NCBI RefSeq assembly: GCF_000731095.1
Contig: NZ_JMTZ01000004.1
Span: forward strand, 1 to 64,000
From: Lysobacter antibioticus
Lineage (GTDB): Bacteria; Pseudomonadota; Gammaproteobacteria; Xanthomonadales; Xanthomonadaceae
Direction of reading: 5' to 3'
DNA length: 64,000 bases
The position numbers were made by a program, and so were the translations under genes. Positions 1 to 8,730 of the stretch are shown piece by piece; position 1 is the first letter of the stretch; every line of letters starts with the position of its first letter. The notes beneath the pieces are model-generated. The model was not told where the DNA came from. It saw only the letters and a program-made list of their open reading frames with translations, and made no database searches.

Positions 1-3000
1 TCACCGGCGGCGATGTCGACCTGGTCGACCTGGATCGGATAGGTACCGACCAGGCGGCCGACGCCGTCGCGATCCGCGACCGATAGCGAACCGTCGACGA
101 AGGTGAAGCCCGCAGGCGGCGTGTCGACCAGGGTCGCGTCGATCGTGTCGCCGGTGCCGGTGTTCTCGACCGTGACCGTGTAGCGGACCAGGTCGCCGAT
201 CTTCACGTCGCGCGGCGAGGCTTGCTTGATCACCCGCAGGCTCTGCGTCAGCGTCACCGGAGTGCTGGTGGCGCAGCTGCCTTGGCACGCCGGGTTGTCC
301 GTACCGGCGCCGAGCACGGTGTTGTTGACCGTTTCCGACGCCTGTTCGTTGACCTTCGCGGTATAGCTCACCGTGTAGGTGCCCGGCACCGTACCGGCCG
401 GCAAGGTGCACACCAGCGGGTTGGCTGCGTTGCAGTTGTAGCCGGCGGCGTTGGTTACCGCGACGAAATCCAGGCCGGTGCCGAGGGTATCGGTCAGCGT
501 GGTCACGCCCAGGGTCTTGCCGCCGCTGATCGTGGTGGTCAGGGTGTAGGTGATCGTGTCGCCCACGACCACCGGGCCGGCGGTGTTCGCCGCCTTCGCG
601 TAACGCACCGAGGCAGGTATCACCGGCGTGTTGACCGTGGTCGTGCAAGCCGGACCGGTACTGCCCACCGGACAAACCGGGCTGGTCGAGGTCGCGGTGT
701 TGACGATGTTGCCGGCGGTCACATCGGCCGCCGTCACCACATAGGTGCCGGTCAGCACGCAGGTCGCGCCCGGCGCCATCGTGGCGCAGGTGATGCTGTT
801 CGGGGTGATCTTGTTGTCGTTCACCACCACATTGGTCAGATTGCCGCCGGTGCTGGTGTTGGTCACCGTCACCGTATAGGTCAGCGTGTCGCCCAGCGAC
901 ACCGTGCCCGAGCGGTCCTCGTCGGCATTGGCGGTCAGCGCCTTGACCAGAGTCTGGCTCAGCGACGCCACCGGGGTGGTCACCGTCGTGGTGCAGGCCG
1001 GGTCGGTGCTGCCCACCGGGCAGACCGGGCTGGTCGAGGTTGCGATGTTGACGATGCTGCCTGCGGTCGCATCCGCCGCCGTCACCACATAGGTGCCGGT
1101 CAACACGCAGGTCGCACCCGGCGCCACCGTGGCGCAGGTGATCGTGCTCGGGGTGATCTTGCTATCGCTCACCACCACGTTGCTCAGGTTGCCGCTGGCG
1201 CTGGTGTTGGTCATCGTGACCGTGTAAGTCAGCGTGTCGCCCACCGACACCGTGCCCGAACCGTCTTCGTCGGCATTGCCGGTCAGCGCCTTGAACAGAG
1301 TCTGGCTACGCGGCGGCACCGGCGTGGTGACCGTCGTGGTGCAGCCTGGATCGATGCTGCCCGTCGGGCAGACCGGGCTGGTCACGGTCGCGGTGTTGAC
1401 GATCGAACCCGCGCTCGCATCGGTCGCGGTCACCACGTAGGTGCCGCTCAGCACGCAGGTCGTACCCGGCGCCACCGTGGCGCAGGTGATGCTGCTCGGG
1501 GTGATCTTGTTGTCGCTCACCACCACGTTACGCAGGGTCGAAGTGGTGCTGGTGTTGGTCATCGTGACCGCATAGGTCAGCGTATCGCCCACCGACACCG
1601 TGCCCGAACCGTCCTCGTCGGCATTCGCGGTCACCGTCTTGGCCAGACCCTGGCTCAGCGACGAGACCGGCGTGGTCAACGTCGTGGTGCAAGTCGGATC
1701 GGTACTGCCCGGCGGGCAGATCGAACTGGTCGAACTCGCGGTATTGACGATGTTGCCCGCAGTCACGTCCGCTGCGACCACCGTATAGGTGCCGATCAGG
1801 GTGCAGATGCCGCCCGGCGCCACACTCGCGCACGGCGTCGTGCCGCCCGTCGGGGTGATCCTAGAGTCGGTGATGACTACATTGTCGAGATTCGTGGTCG
1901 TGCTGGTGTTGGTGACCGTCACCGTGTAGGTCAGCGTGTCGCCCAAGGTCACCGTGCCCGTGCCGTCTTGATCGGCGTTGCCGGTCACCGCCTTGACGAT
2001 CGTCTGGGTCGGCGGAGGAACGTCGTCGTTGACGATGGTACAGGTCGCCGAAACGCCGCTGGCCAGGGTCAGGCTGCGACCCGACAGGGAGCCGCCGATG
2101 CAGCTCCACGTGCCGGCGGTATAACCGGTGACGTTGACTTCGCTCAAGGTGTACACGCCGGCACTGACCGACACATTGGTCACCGCCGCGGTACCGCTGA
2201 CGCCGGTGATCGGGGTTGGACCGGTCGCGGTCAACGGGAAGTTGTTGATCGTCGCGGTGCCGCCGTTGTCGTTGATCACCGTCTTGACCAGGGTCAAGGT
2301 CGCGGCCTGGTCGTTATTGTTGATCGTGCAGGTCGCGGTATCGCCGACGGCGAGCGTCAGGCTGTTGGAAACGACCGCGCCGCCGTTATTGACTACGCAG
2401 CTGTAGGTGCTGGCGGTATAGCCGCCCGGGCCGCCGGTTTCGGAGAGCGTGTAGTTGCCCGCGCTGACCGAGGCATTGGTGACCGCCGTGGCGCCGGTGG
2501 CACCGCTGATGCTGGTCGGGCCGTTCGCTTGCAGCGTCCAGGCCGTCGCAACCGCGGTACCGCCGTTGTCGTTGGTCACCGTCTTGACCAGGGTCAGGGT
2601 CGCGGCCCGGTCGTTATTGTTGATCGTGCAGGTTGCGGTATCGCCATCGGCCAAGGTCAGATCACTGCCCGACAGCGCGCCGCCGACGCAGCTCCAGGGG
2701 CCGGCGTCATAGCCGGCCATCTCCGCTTCGCTCAAGACATACACGCCCGGTGCGACCGACGCGTTCGTCACCGTCGCGTCGCCGCTGAAACCGTTGATCG
2801 TGCTCGGGCCTTCCGCGGTCAACCGGAAGTTGGCGACCGTCGCGGTGCCGCCGTTGTTGTTGGTCACCGTCTTGACCAGGGTCAGCGTCGCCCGCGAGGT
2901 CGGAGTGGTTTCCGCACAGTCGTTGCCCGGCGATGCGCAATCGACGAACTGCGGGATAGCGACCGTATTGAGAATGTTCGCAGTGCCCGCGGCGAGCGGA

Positions 3001-4613
3001 TTGTCCACCGCCACCCGGAAGGTCAGATTCTGCGTGCCGCCCGCGGCCACCGTCACTTCCGCCGTGTTGGCGCACACGGTGGCTGCCGGCGCACTGACTG
3101 CACAGTTGAAGCTGTCGCCCGCTGCAGCGGTGGTCCCGGTCGGCACTGTCTCGGTTATGCGGCCAGCCGGAATGGTGGCTGAGGTCGTGCCGTCGTTGAT
3201 CAGTTGGATCTGATAGACGAGCGTTTCGCCGGCCGCAGCCGTCGGGCCGCCGGTCTGCAGCGTCTTCACGACCCTGACGATCGGCGTCACCTCGGTGCAG
3301 TCGTTGCCCCTGCCCGGGGTGCAATCGATGGGCGTACCGCCAGTACCGTCAGGGCGCCGACCGATGGTGGCCGCCACGACATTGTTGATCTCCACGGCAC
3401 TGCTCGGCAGCGGGCTATTGACCCGGACGACGAACATCAAATCGGCCGTGCCGCGCGCCGGTACTGTGGCGGTATTGATGTTCGAACAGCTAGTGCTGTT
3501 GCAGTTGCCGAAGTCCTGCTCCGCATCGCCGGTTTCCACCGTGGTATTAGGCGGAATGGTCTCGGTCACGTTATTGGCATACACCGTACCCGCGTCATCG
3601 CCGGTATTGCGAAACATAAGCTTGTACGTCAGCTTGTCCCCGGCTTTGATCGGCTGACCCACCACATAGGCCACGTCGTTGACCAGAGCGAGCGTCTTCT
3701 CCAGGCCGGAGATATTCGGCCTCAGCGGGAAATTGAGCGGCACGGCGCAGGACGCCGTGTCGTTGGTCGTCCCGCCCGTAATCACCGGGCTGTACCGACC
3801 AGTGGTGCGGTTATAGAAATAGTGGCCGCTGTTGTTGGACGCATAGACGGAGTTGCTGGTCGCCGCCAGAGAAAACCACTCGAGCAGGTTCGGCGAACCG
3901 TCGGCCAACAACGGCCGGGTGAGGCGCGTCAAAGTGCCATCACCGATGTCGAAGGAATAGAAGTCTTTGCCGATCGCCACCATGCCCGAATCAGGGCCGG
4001 AAAATATCAGGTCGCCCGTACCGCCCCCTTCGGGCGGAAAGTCGGGAGTCAGAGTGATGGGCGTCGTACTAAACGTATATTGCGTGGGACTGCTGGCGGT
4101 AAAGGTATACAGCCTCATCGGGTTATTGCCGGAGGCAATATATCCGGAGCCAGGAGTACCCTTCGCCCAGGCCCCGCGGACGATATCTCCGTTGATGGGG
4201 AACGGCAGAGCCGCGTCGTACATGACGCCATCAGGGTTCACACCCTTCAACTGGACAGACCCCGAGGACTTCGTGACGAAAAGCAGGCGCCCCTGGTTAG
4301 AGTTAGCCTCCGTGTCGATCATCAACCCGTTGGCAGTTCCCGGACCGAGAGGGTCTGGCAGCGAAAAAACGGTCGTTTCGGTGCCATTCGGAAAGAACTT
4401 TCTGATGGTAAGGGCCTGGCCAGCGTTGGCTTCCTGCAGCGAATAAATCGCTTGCTCCCCACCGACTACGGCGCAGAAATTTTCCTGGGCCAGCGCTTGG
4501 CCAGCCGCGAACTGCGCCAGCAACAAGACGCTCCATACGAGCCCTTGTCGCCAGCTTCGCTGCGAAGCAGCCACGCGTTGCCGCAACAGCGACCTAAGAG
4601 GCGCGCACAGCAT
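1..4613 (-). CDS. Giant secreted DUF11 / prealbumin-fold repeat protein, C-terminus off the left edge
   Basis: An open frame of 1537 codons runs from ATG 4613 to the window edge with no stop; the ATG has a strong GGGGAGG ribosome binding site just upstream. Residues 1-43 form a signal peptide (Arg-rich start, VWSVLLLAQFAA core, ALAQ cleavage region). About residues 45-300 form a beta-rich domain resembling the DUF6923-type N-terminal domain of such proteins. Two DUF11-like domains follow (about 304-415 and 446-570), then three prealbumin-like (SpaA/SdrD-B-type) units at about 578-858, then four near-identical 116-residue DUF11 units at about 868-1334, and further DUF11 units to the edge. Each 116-residue unit has a D-x-D-G-S-G loop, a possible calcium site, followed by GDTLTYTVT. 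Family knowledge: such proteins are large surface or secreted adhesin or structural proteins. The role here is unknown. Confidence 0.9.
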   Translation of the reverse strand, partial: MLCAPLRSLLRQRVAASQRSWRQGLVWSVLLLAQFAAGQALAQENFCAVVGGEQAIYSLQEANAGQALTIRKFFPNGTETTVFSLPDPLGPGTANGLMIDTEANSNQGRLLFVTKSSGSVQLKGVNPDGVMYDAALPFPINGDIVRGAWAKGTPGSGYIASGNNPMRLYTFTASSPTQYTFSTTPITLTPDFPPEGGGTGDLIFSGPDSGMVAIGKDFYSFDIGDGTLTRLTRPLLADGSPNLLEWFSLAATSNSVYASNNSGHYFYNRTTGRYSPVITGGTTNDTASCAVPLNFPLRPNISGLEKTLALVNDVAYVVGQPIKAGDKLTYKLMFRNTGDDAGTVYANNVTETIPPNTTVETGDAEQDFGNCNSTSCSNINTATVPARGTADLMFVVRVNSPLPSSAVEINNVVAATIGRRPDGTGGTPIDCTPGRGNDCTEVTPIVRVVKTLQTGGPTAAAGETLVYQIQLINDGTTSATIPAGRITETVPTGTTAAAGDSFNCAVSAPAATVCANTAEVTVAAGGTQNLTFRVAVDNPLAAGTANILNTVAIPQFVDCASPGNDCAETTPTSRATLTLVKTVTNNNGGTATVANFRLTAEGPSTINGFSGDATVTNASVAPGVYVLSEAEMAGYDAGPWSCVGGALSGSDLTLADGDTATCTINNNDRAATLTLVKTVTNDNGGTAVATAWTLQANGPTSISGATGATAVTNASVSAGNYTLSETGGPGGYTASTYSCVVNNGGAVVSNSLTLAVGDTATCTINNNDQAATLTLVKTVINDNGGTATINNFPLTATGPTPITGVSGTAAVTNVSVSAGVYTLSEVNVTGYTAGTWSCIGGSLSGRSLTLASGVSATCTIVNDDVPPPTQTIVKAVTGNADQDGTGTVTLGDTLTYTVTVTNTSTTTNLDNVVITDSRITPTGGTTPCASVAPGGICTLIGTYTVVAADVTAGNIVNTASSTSSICPPGSTDPTCTTTLTTPVSSLSQGLAKTVTANADEDGSGTVSVGDTLTYAVTMTNTSTTSTLRNVVVSDNKITPSSITCATVAPGTTCVLSGTYVVTATDASAGSIVNTATVTSPVCPTGSIDPGCTTTVTTPVPPRSQTLFKALTGNADEDGSGTVSVGDTLTYTVTMTNTSASGNLSNVVVSDSKITPSTITCATVAPGATCVLTGTYVVTAADATAGSIVNIATSTSPVCPVGSTDPACTTTVTTPVASLSQTLVKALTANADEDRSGTVSLGDTLTYTVTVTNTSTGGNLTNVVVNDNKITPNSITCATMAPGATCVLTGTYVVTAADVTAGNIVNTATSTSPVCPVGSTGPACTTTVNTPVIPASVRYAKAANTAGPVVVGDTITYTLTTTISGGKTLGVTTLTDTLGTGLDFVAVTNAAGYNCNAANPLVCTLPAGTVPGTYTVSYTAKVNEQASETVNNTVLGAGTDNPACQGSCATSTPVTLTQSLRVIKQASPRDVKIGDLVRYTVTVENTGTGDTIDATLVDTPPAGFTFVDGSLSVADRDGVGRLVGTYPIQVDQVDIAAG
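628..2019 (-). repeat. Four tandem 348-bp DUF11 repeats
   Basis: The same coding motif begins at 628, 976, 1324 and 1672, an exact 348-bp (116-codon) period over four copies. Copies are highly similar at DNA level, which points to recent duplication or ongoing homogenisation within the giant repeat gene. Confidence 0.9.
2281..2868 (-). repeat. Prealbumin-fold repeats, about 300-bp period
   Basis: A conserved block starting with gtcttgaccagggtca occurs at 2281, 2581 and 2869, spacings of 300 and 288 bp. Each unit translates to a TLVKTVxNDNGGTA-type domain of about 96-100 residues, in frame with the DUF11 units. Confidence 0.8.
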
Positions 4614-5553
4614 GCCTCCCCACCTGTTAACAGCTCCAACCACTCTTAGCCCAGAGATATTCATTTCTCGCCGCCCATTTGATTATTCAGCTGCCGGCAC
4701 AGCGCGTATTCGTCATCCGGAAAACAGATACCGCCTCACCTCCCGACTGCGCGCACGCAGTCAAGAGATTCCTGATCGGAACTTCGCCCACACCTCGGAC
4801 GAGCGCGCGCCCCCTGAGTTGGCAGGAGCGCCCACATCGAGCGTGGAAGTCATGGTGTGCAGTCGGGACGGAGACGAACTGCGCGCCAATCGGCGCCAGC
4901 TCTCACCACCCTCACTGCCCTCAGTCCCAAATACCTGCAGCTGGCCGATGCGCCGGCTGCAGGTCCCCAGTTCGGCTCACCATGCCGTGAGGCCAATGCC
5001 AATTAAGTCCAAAAATAATGTGACATTAGTCTCATGGCGGCACATTTTCGCCAGATCCGGCGGCATTGATATAGGGAAATGTCTTAGTGCCAGTTGGAGG
5101 GACTAAGAAAAGTCTTAGACGCCCCCTCGGGGGCATCGTCGATACCGGTGCCTCCCGGCGCGTGCCGACGGCATTGGGCCGGCCCTTTTCGCGGTATTGC
5201 CAAAGCGCCTTGCCCGCTCGCCGGGCATATCGACTGCAGGCTTGGAGTCGCGTCGATCGCTCGCGTGCCGCTCGTCTCAAGCAGGCGATGAATGACGCGG
5301 TCGCCGCCTATCCGACCGACGCAGCGATCGGCGGCAACGCACGAATGAGTCGTTGCGCCAGGTCGATGCCTGCACATCTTCAACAGCTTCGATGAGAGCG
5401 GGCACGAAGCGCTGACTTTCGGAATCGGCACGCACCTGCGAGCCGATTACTTAGCTGGGACAGGAGAACACACAGGTCCGCGCGGACCACGGCATTGCTG
5501 AAGTTCCCCGCGAACGACCGCTCGGGATCTATCTATTTGGAGAGGTTCGCCGG
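4614..5553. other. Intergenic region, no supported gene
   Basis: I see no convincing coding sequence between the giant repeat gene and the mepB-like gene. Around 5083-5118 there are overlapping short inverted repeats (cttagt / actaag / tcttag), followed by a GC hairpin at about 5121-5134. Their role is unknown. Confidence 0.5.
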
Positions 5554-6057
5554 CTACTTTCCTGGCGTATAGAGCATTCGACAACGATCGCGATCGAACC
5601 GAACGTCTCCGCCTATTTCCAGGAAGTAGCGCAACTGCCAATCCTGTGTAGCCCGGGCCTGCCCGCTCTTCGTCATGGCCCAAGGCGGGTACACGCGTAT
5701 CGCTCGCTTGCCGCCCTTGCCGCTACTCGACAGAACGCCTCGCTCGCTCAACACCCGCTTCGGAAACACGAACTGGCCGAAGCCGGAACGACAGCGCGCA
5801 CTGACGACATAGAAGTCGACATCGTCCGATGAGTCGAACGGCCGAATCGGACCGGCGCCGATGCGCTTCCATAGCGTCACGAATTGCCCGACCTTCACCG
5901 GCGTCGTCTTCGCAGCGCGAAAGCAAATCGAAGCCCCGTCGAGCCGGAACGTACAAGCTGCATACTCCGAACTCTCGGCTTCCAGGCGAAACTCGCTCAG
6001 TTCGTACTGACCCGGGTCGTAGACGAGCGCCTTCGCGGCAATGAGATCGCTATGCAT
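5554..6057 (-). CDS. MepB family protein
   Basis: The 167-residue product matches the MepB family pattern: an N-terminal YDPGQYELSEFRLEAESSEY stretch, the core CTFRLDGASICFRAAKTTP-VKVGQFVTLWKR (about residues 35-66), then DDVDFYVVSAR and a Gly/Arg-rich RAIRVYPPWAM segment. Family knowledge: MepB lies next to the MepR/MepA multidrug efflux locus in Staphylococcus and is widespread as a stand-alone cytoplasmic protein; its biochemical role is not established. No efflux pump or MarR regulator is adjacent here. The length is usual for the family. The ATG at 6057 is followed at once by the conserved N-terminus. Confidence 0.85.
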   Translation of the reverse strand: MHSDLIAAKALVYDPGQYELSEFRLEAESSEYAACTFRLDGASICFRAAKTTPVKVGQFVTLWKRIGAGPIRPFDSSDDVDFYVVSARCRSGFGQFVFPKRVLSERGVLSSSGKGGKRAIRVYPPWAMTKSGQARATQDWQLRYFLEIGGDVRFDRDRCRMLYTPGK

Positions 6058-6803
6058 GAAGCCTCCTTTATGAAACGACAGATTCGTTGACGGAACGCCC
6101 GACAGGCCCGGGCATCGCCCATGCCAACGACGTCGATGGCAACGTGCGCGCTGCTGTCGGCGGGCGATCGGCCTGGCAGGCTATCGGCAATCAATCGCAG
6201 CCATCGATAACCGAGACACCGCAGGGATCGCATCAGACCCGTGGATGGCCGGCCAAGTGGCGAGCCACTTCCACGTTCCCAGCTGGCGCTCACGACGCAG
6301 CCGGCCCGCGCGATCGCTGGCGCAATCGATTCCACATGCGCAACACACGTCCGGCCGGCTGCGCCCGCAGTATTCGCCCGGCTAGCCGGGACGATTACAG
6401 CAAGCCGAGTATCGCTGCGTCCAGGCGGGATCGGGCAGCTAAGATTTTTCCCTATGTCGCCGACAGCCGCCTTGATCGACAATCCGAGCCACCTCCCCTC
6501 TAGATGCCGGACGGATGGACTCGCGGCCGCATCGATCTACGGAGGTCTTTACTCCGGGCCCAGGCGGCCATAGCTGAAGACTTCGTGCCGATCACTCACA
6601 GAAGCAGCCGAAGCGCGCTGTGCATCAGCCAGCCGCGTGCACGAGCGCTTCAGGGTCAGACTCGCGCATCGCTCGATCGGCATCGCTCGGCGCTCAAACA
6701 GGCCCGGCAGCATGTGAATCCACTATTGTTCGACGGTGATTGAAGCGCTCGCTTCAACGCCTGGACGGCATGCATAAAACCAACACGCAACCGGAAACGC
6801 CCC
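6058..6803. other. Intergenic region upstream of the effector gene
   Basis: No gene I can support. Open frames here have no recognisable domain or ribosome binding site. Type IV effectors with an XVIPCD usually have an immunity gene nearby; I could not find one in this gap. A small hairpin (ttgaagc/gcttcaa) lies at 6740-6757, about 50 bp before the effector start. Confidence 0.45.
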
Positions 6804-7997
6804 ATGCCCTTTGCAGTCTATCGCGCAGACAATCGAGACCCCGAGCAGATCGCCGCCACGGGATTTCAAGCCCGAGTGCCGCTGGATGAGGCAACGGCGC
6901 GCCAATTGATCAACCGCTCACTGGTCGATGCGAACGCCCCTGTGCAACTCCCCAAAGCGCGCGGGAACACGATTGCCGAGTACTTCGATGCGACGAAGGA
7001 GCGACCCGCGCTAGTCGGCCTGCCTGCTCTTTACGACCAGATCCGCAAAGAGACCAGCGGCACGACCATGCATGTATCCACATCGCCCAGCACGGGGGTC
7101 GGCGGCTTCGAGCACCGCAAAAACATGTACCGGATCGAGCTCCCTGTCGAACACATGTACGCGTGGGAGATCGATCCTTCGCGAAAAAATAGCATCGTCG
7201 CAAAGCCAAGGGCGATATCCGACCTCGATCAAACCCGTCCCGCCCGCGATCCCCAGACTGGAATTGCCTCAAGCAAGCCGGTGTTGCTGACCGATGCGCC
7301 TACGATCGACGCGTCCCGAATCATCGCCATCTCCAGCCCGAGCGGAGACGGCGAAGTCGCGTTCCTGACGGGTATCCCTAAGGAATGGATCGGCCAATCG
7401 CGGAGCCTCGAACACAGCAGCCCCTGGCAAGCCATGCCACAGGCAGTGGCACAAGCGGCAACTGGTCCAGCCATGCAAGCCGCGCCTCTTCAACCCGGGC
7501 ATTCGTCGAGCACTTCCCCGGCCGCCGCGGCCGCGCACGACAGCATGCCGGAGCGCAGAGTCGCAGACACTCATCCGTATGCGAATCCCACCCATGGCTT
7601 CAACGCCCTGTACCAGCAGGCCCTGGGCGCCATCGACACACTCCCCGCCATCGCGAATCTATCGCCATCGGACCGAAGACAGAACGCAGCCTTGTTGGTC
7701 GACGTAGCCCGGCTGGCGTCGCCGCCGTTGGAGCGGATCGACTCGGTCGCTCTGGGAAAGAGCGGTGGCCTGTTCGCGATACAGGGCACGCAAAACGACC
7801 CGGCCAGCAGGCACGCACTGTTGGACAAGCCTGCCGCACTTCCCGCTGCACCTCCGACCAACCCGCAACCCGCTCCAACGCAACGCGCCGCACCCGAACC
7901 TGGCGCGCCGCAGCCATCCGTCAGCGCGTTGCGGCAGATGTTCGATTCCGTACAGGAATCCTCTCCCGCCTCGGCTCCAGCCCCACGTCGGCACTGA
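6804..7997 (+). CDS. Putative ADP-ribosyltransferase effector with C-terminal XVIPCD (X-T4SS substrate)
   Basis: The 397-residue product has two parts. Residues 1-200 resemble cholera/pertussis-type ADP-ribosyltransferases: VYRADNR with the NAD-binding Arg at 7, an STS motif at 92-94 (HVSTSPS), and EVAFLTGIPKEWI with the candidate catalytic Glu at 184, comparable to the EVSALGGIP segment of heat-labile enterotoxin. Residues about 205-255 are an Ala/Pro/Ser-rich linker. Residues about 257-345 match the XVIPCD of Xanthomonadaceae type IV effectors (GFNALYQQALGAI, RRQNAALLVDVA, ERIDSVALGKSGGLFAIQG), followed by the usual Pro/Ala/Gln-rich tail. There is no signal peptide, as expected for T4SS delivery. 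Inference: it is injected into rival bacteria and ADP-ribosylates a cytoplasmic target. No immunity gene or vir genes are in the window. Confidence 0.8.
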   Translation: MPFAVYRADNRDPEQIAATGFQARVPLDEATARQLINRSLVDANAPVQLPKARGNTIAEYFDATKERPALVGLPALYDQIRKETSGTTMHVSTSPSTGVGGFEHRKNMYRIELPVEHMYAWEIDPSRKNSIVAKPRAISDLDQTRPARDPQTGIASSKPVLLTDAPTIDASRIIAISSPSGDGEVAFLTGIPKEWIGQSRSLEHSSPWQAMPQAVAQAATGPAMQAAPLQPGHSSSTSPAAAAAHDSMPERRVADTHPYANPTHGFNALYQQALGAIDTLPAIANLSPSDRRQNAALLVDVARLASPPLERIDSVALGKSGGLFAIQGTQNDPASRHALLDKPAALPAAPPTNPQPAPTQRAAPEPGAPQPSVSALRQMFDSVQESSPASAPAPRRH

Positions 7998-8730
7998 TCT
8001 CTGCGCAGGCCGGCCTCAAGCGGGTCGTGCTGTAGCCCCACGCTTGTCGGGGTACGTATCGGCACGACCGGGAGCGTCCTGGCGATACTTGGCGCCGGTG
8101 GATGCATGGAGTTGGGAACCCTTGCTTCGCGATGCCCGCAGAGAACGTTTGTGGGTTTGGCCCCGACCAAAACGCGGGGCCGATGCATTCGCTCGCGCGC
8201 CCCGACGGCGCCAGACGTACATCGCCTGATCGACGGGCGAGACGAATCACTCTCGGCTGTTGCTCGATCAACAGAGCAAACACCGGCCGGTACTGCGTCC
8301 TGGGCTTTCTTCGCAGGCAGCACCGGGCGAACGCCGCCTCGAATCCGTCGCTAGCGCGATCGGCAAGGCCGCCCCTGCTGCAGTGCAGCTAAGAGTATTC
8401 CGTATACGATTTTGGACGACAGTCTGTCCTAATGCATCGGGCTCAAAGGCCCGGGAGCAGAGCGCCGCTCCCGGGAACGGAGAATCGATGGACTGCGCCT
8501 ACGAATAACGCCTGAGTGCGTAACCAAGCCTTGAAAACCGGGCCGCATCCGCCGGCCGAGGCTTGTGTGCGCGTGGGATGCGTCGTCGCGGCATCGGAAC
8601 CGGCTGGGACACCCCTTTCGGGGCATCTCCGAAACGGGGTAATCCGGCAACTGCATGTGCCCACAGAACGTTTCTAAACGTATCCGAGATCGGCCTGTTC
8701 CGGGCGGATCTCAACAACAGGGGTTCGATC
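7998..8730. other. Intergenic region with a hairpin before the collagenase gene
   Basis: No supported gene. An imperfect hairpin at 8611-8640 (arms ACCCCTTTCGG and CCGAAACGGGGT, one bulged base) lies about 90 bp upstream of the collagenase start. It could be a terminator without a T-run or a 5'-leader structure. Confidence 0.45.

Noticed and set aside
628-2019. CRISPR-like regularity of the 348-bp repeats
   Set aside because: Units are coding, far too long, and have no spacers; no cas genes in the window.
222-3182. Long plus-strand open frame of about 986 codons
   Set aside because: Arg/Gly/His-rich composition; it is the antisense shadow of the giant minus-strand repeat gene.
5087-5395. 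Small open frames between the repeat gene and the mepB-like gene
   Set aside because: Overlapping frames on both strands, no ribosome binding site, no protein-like composition.
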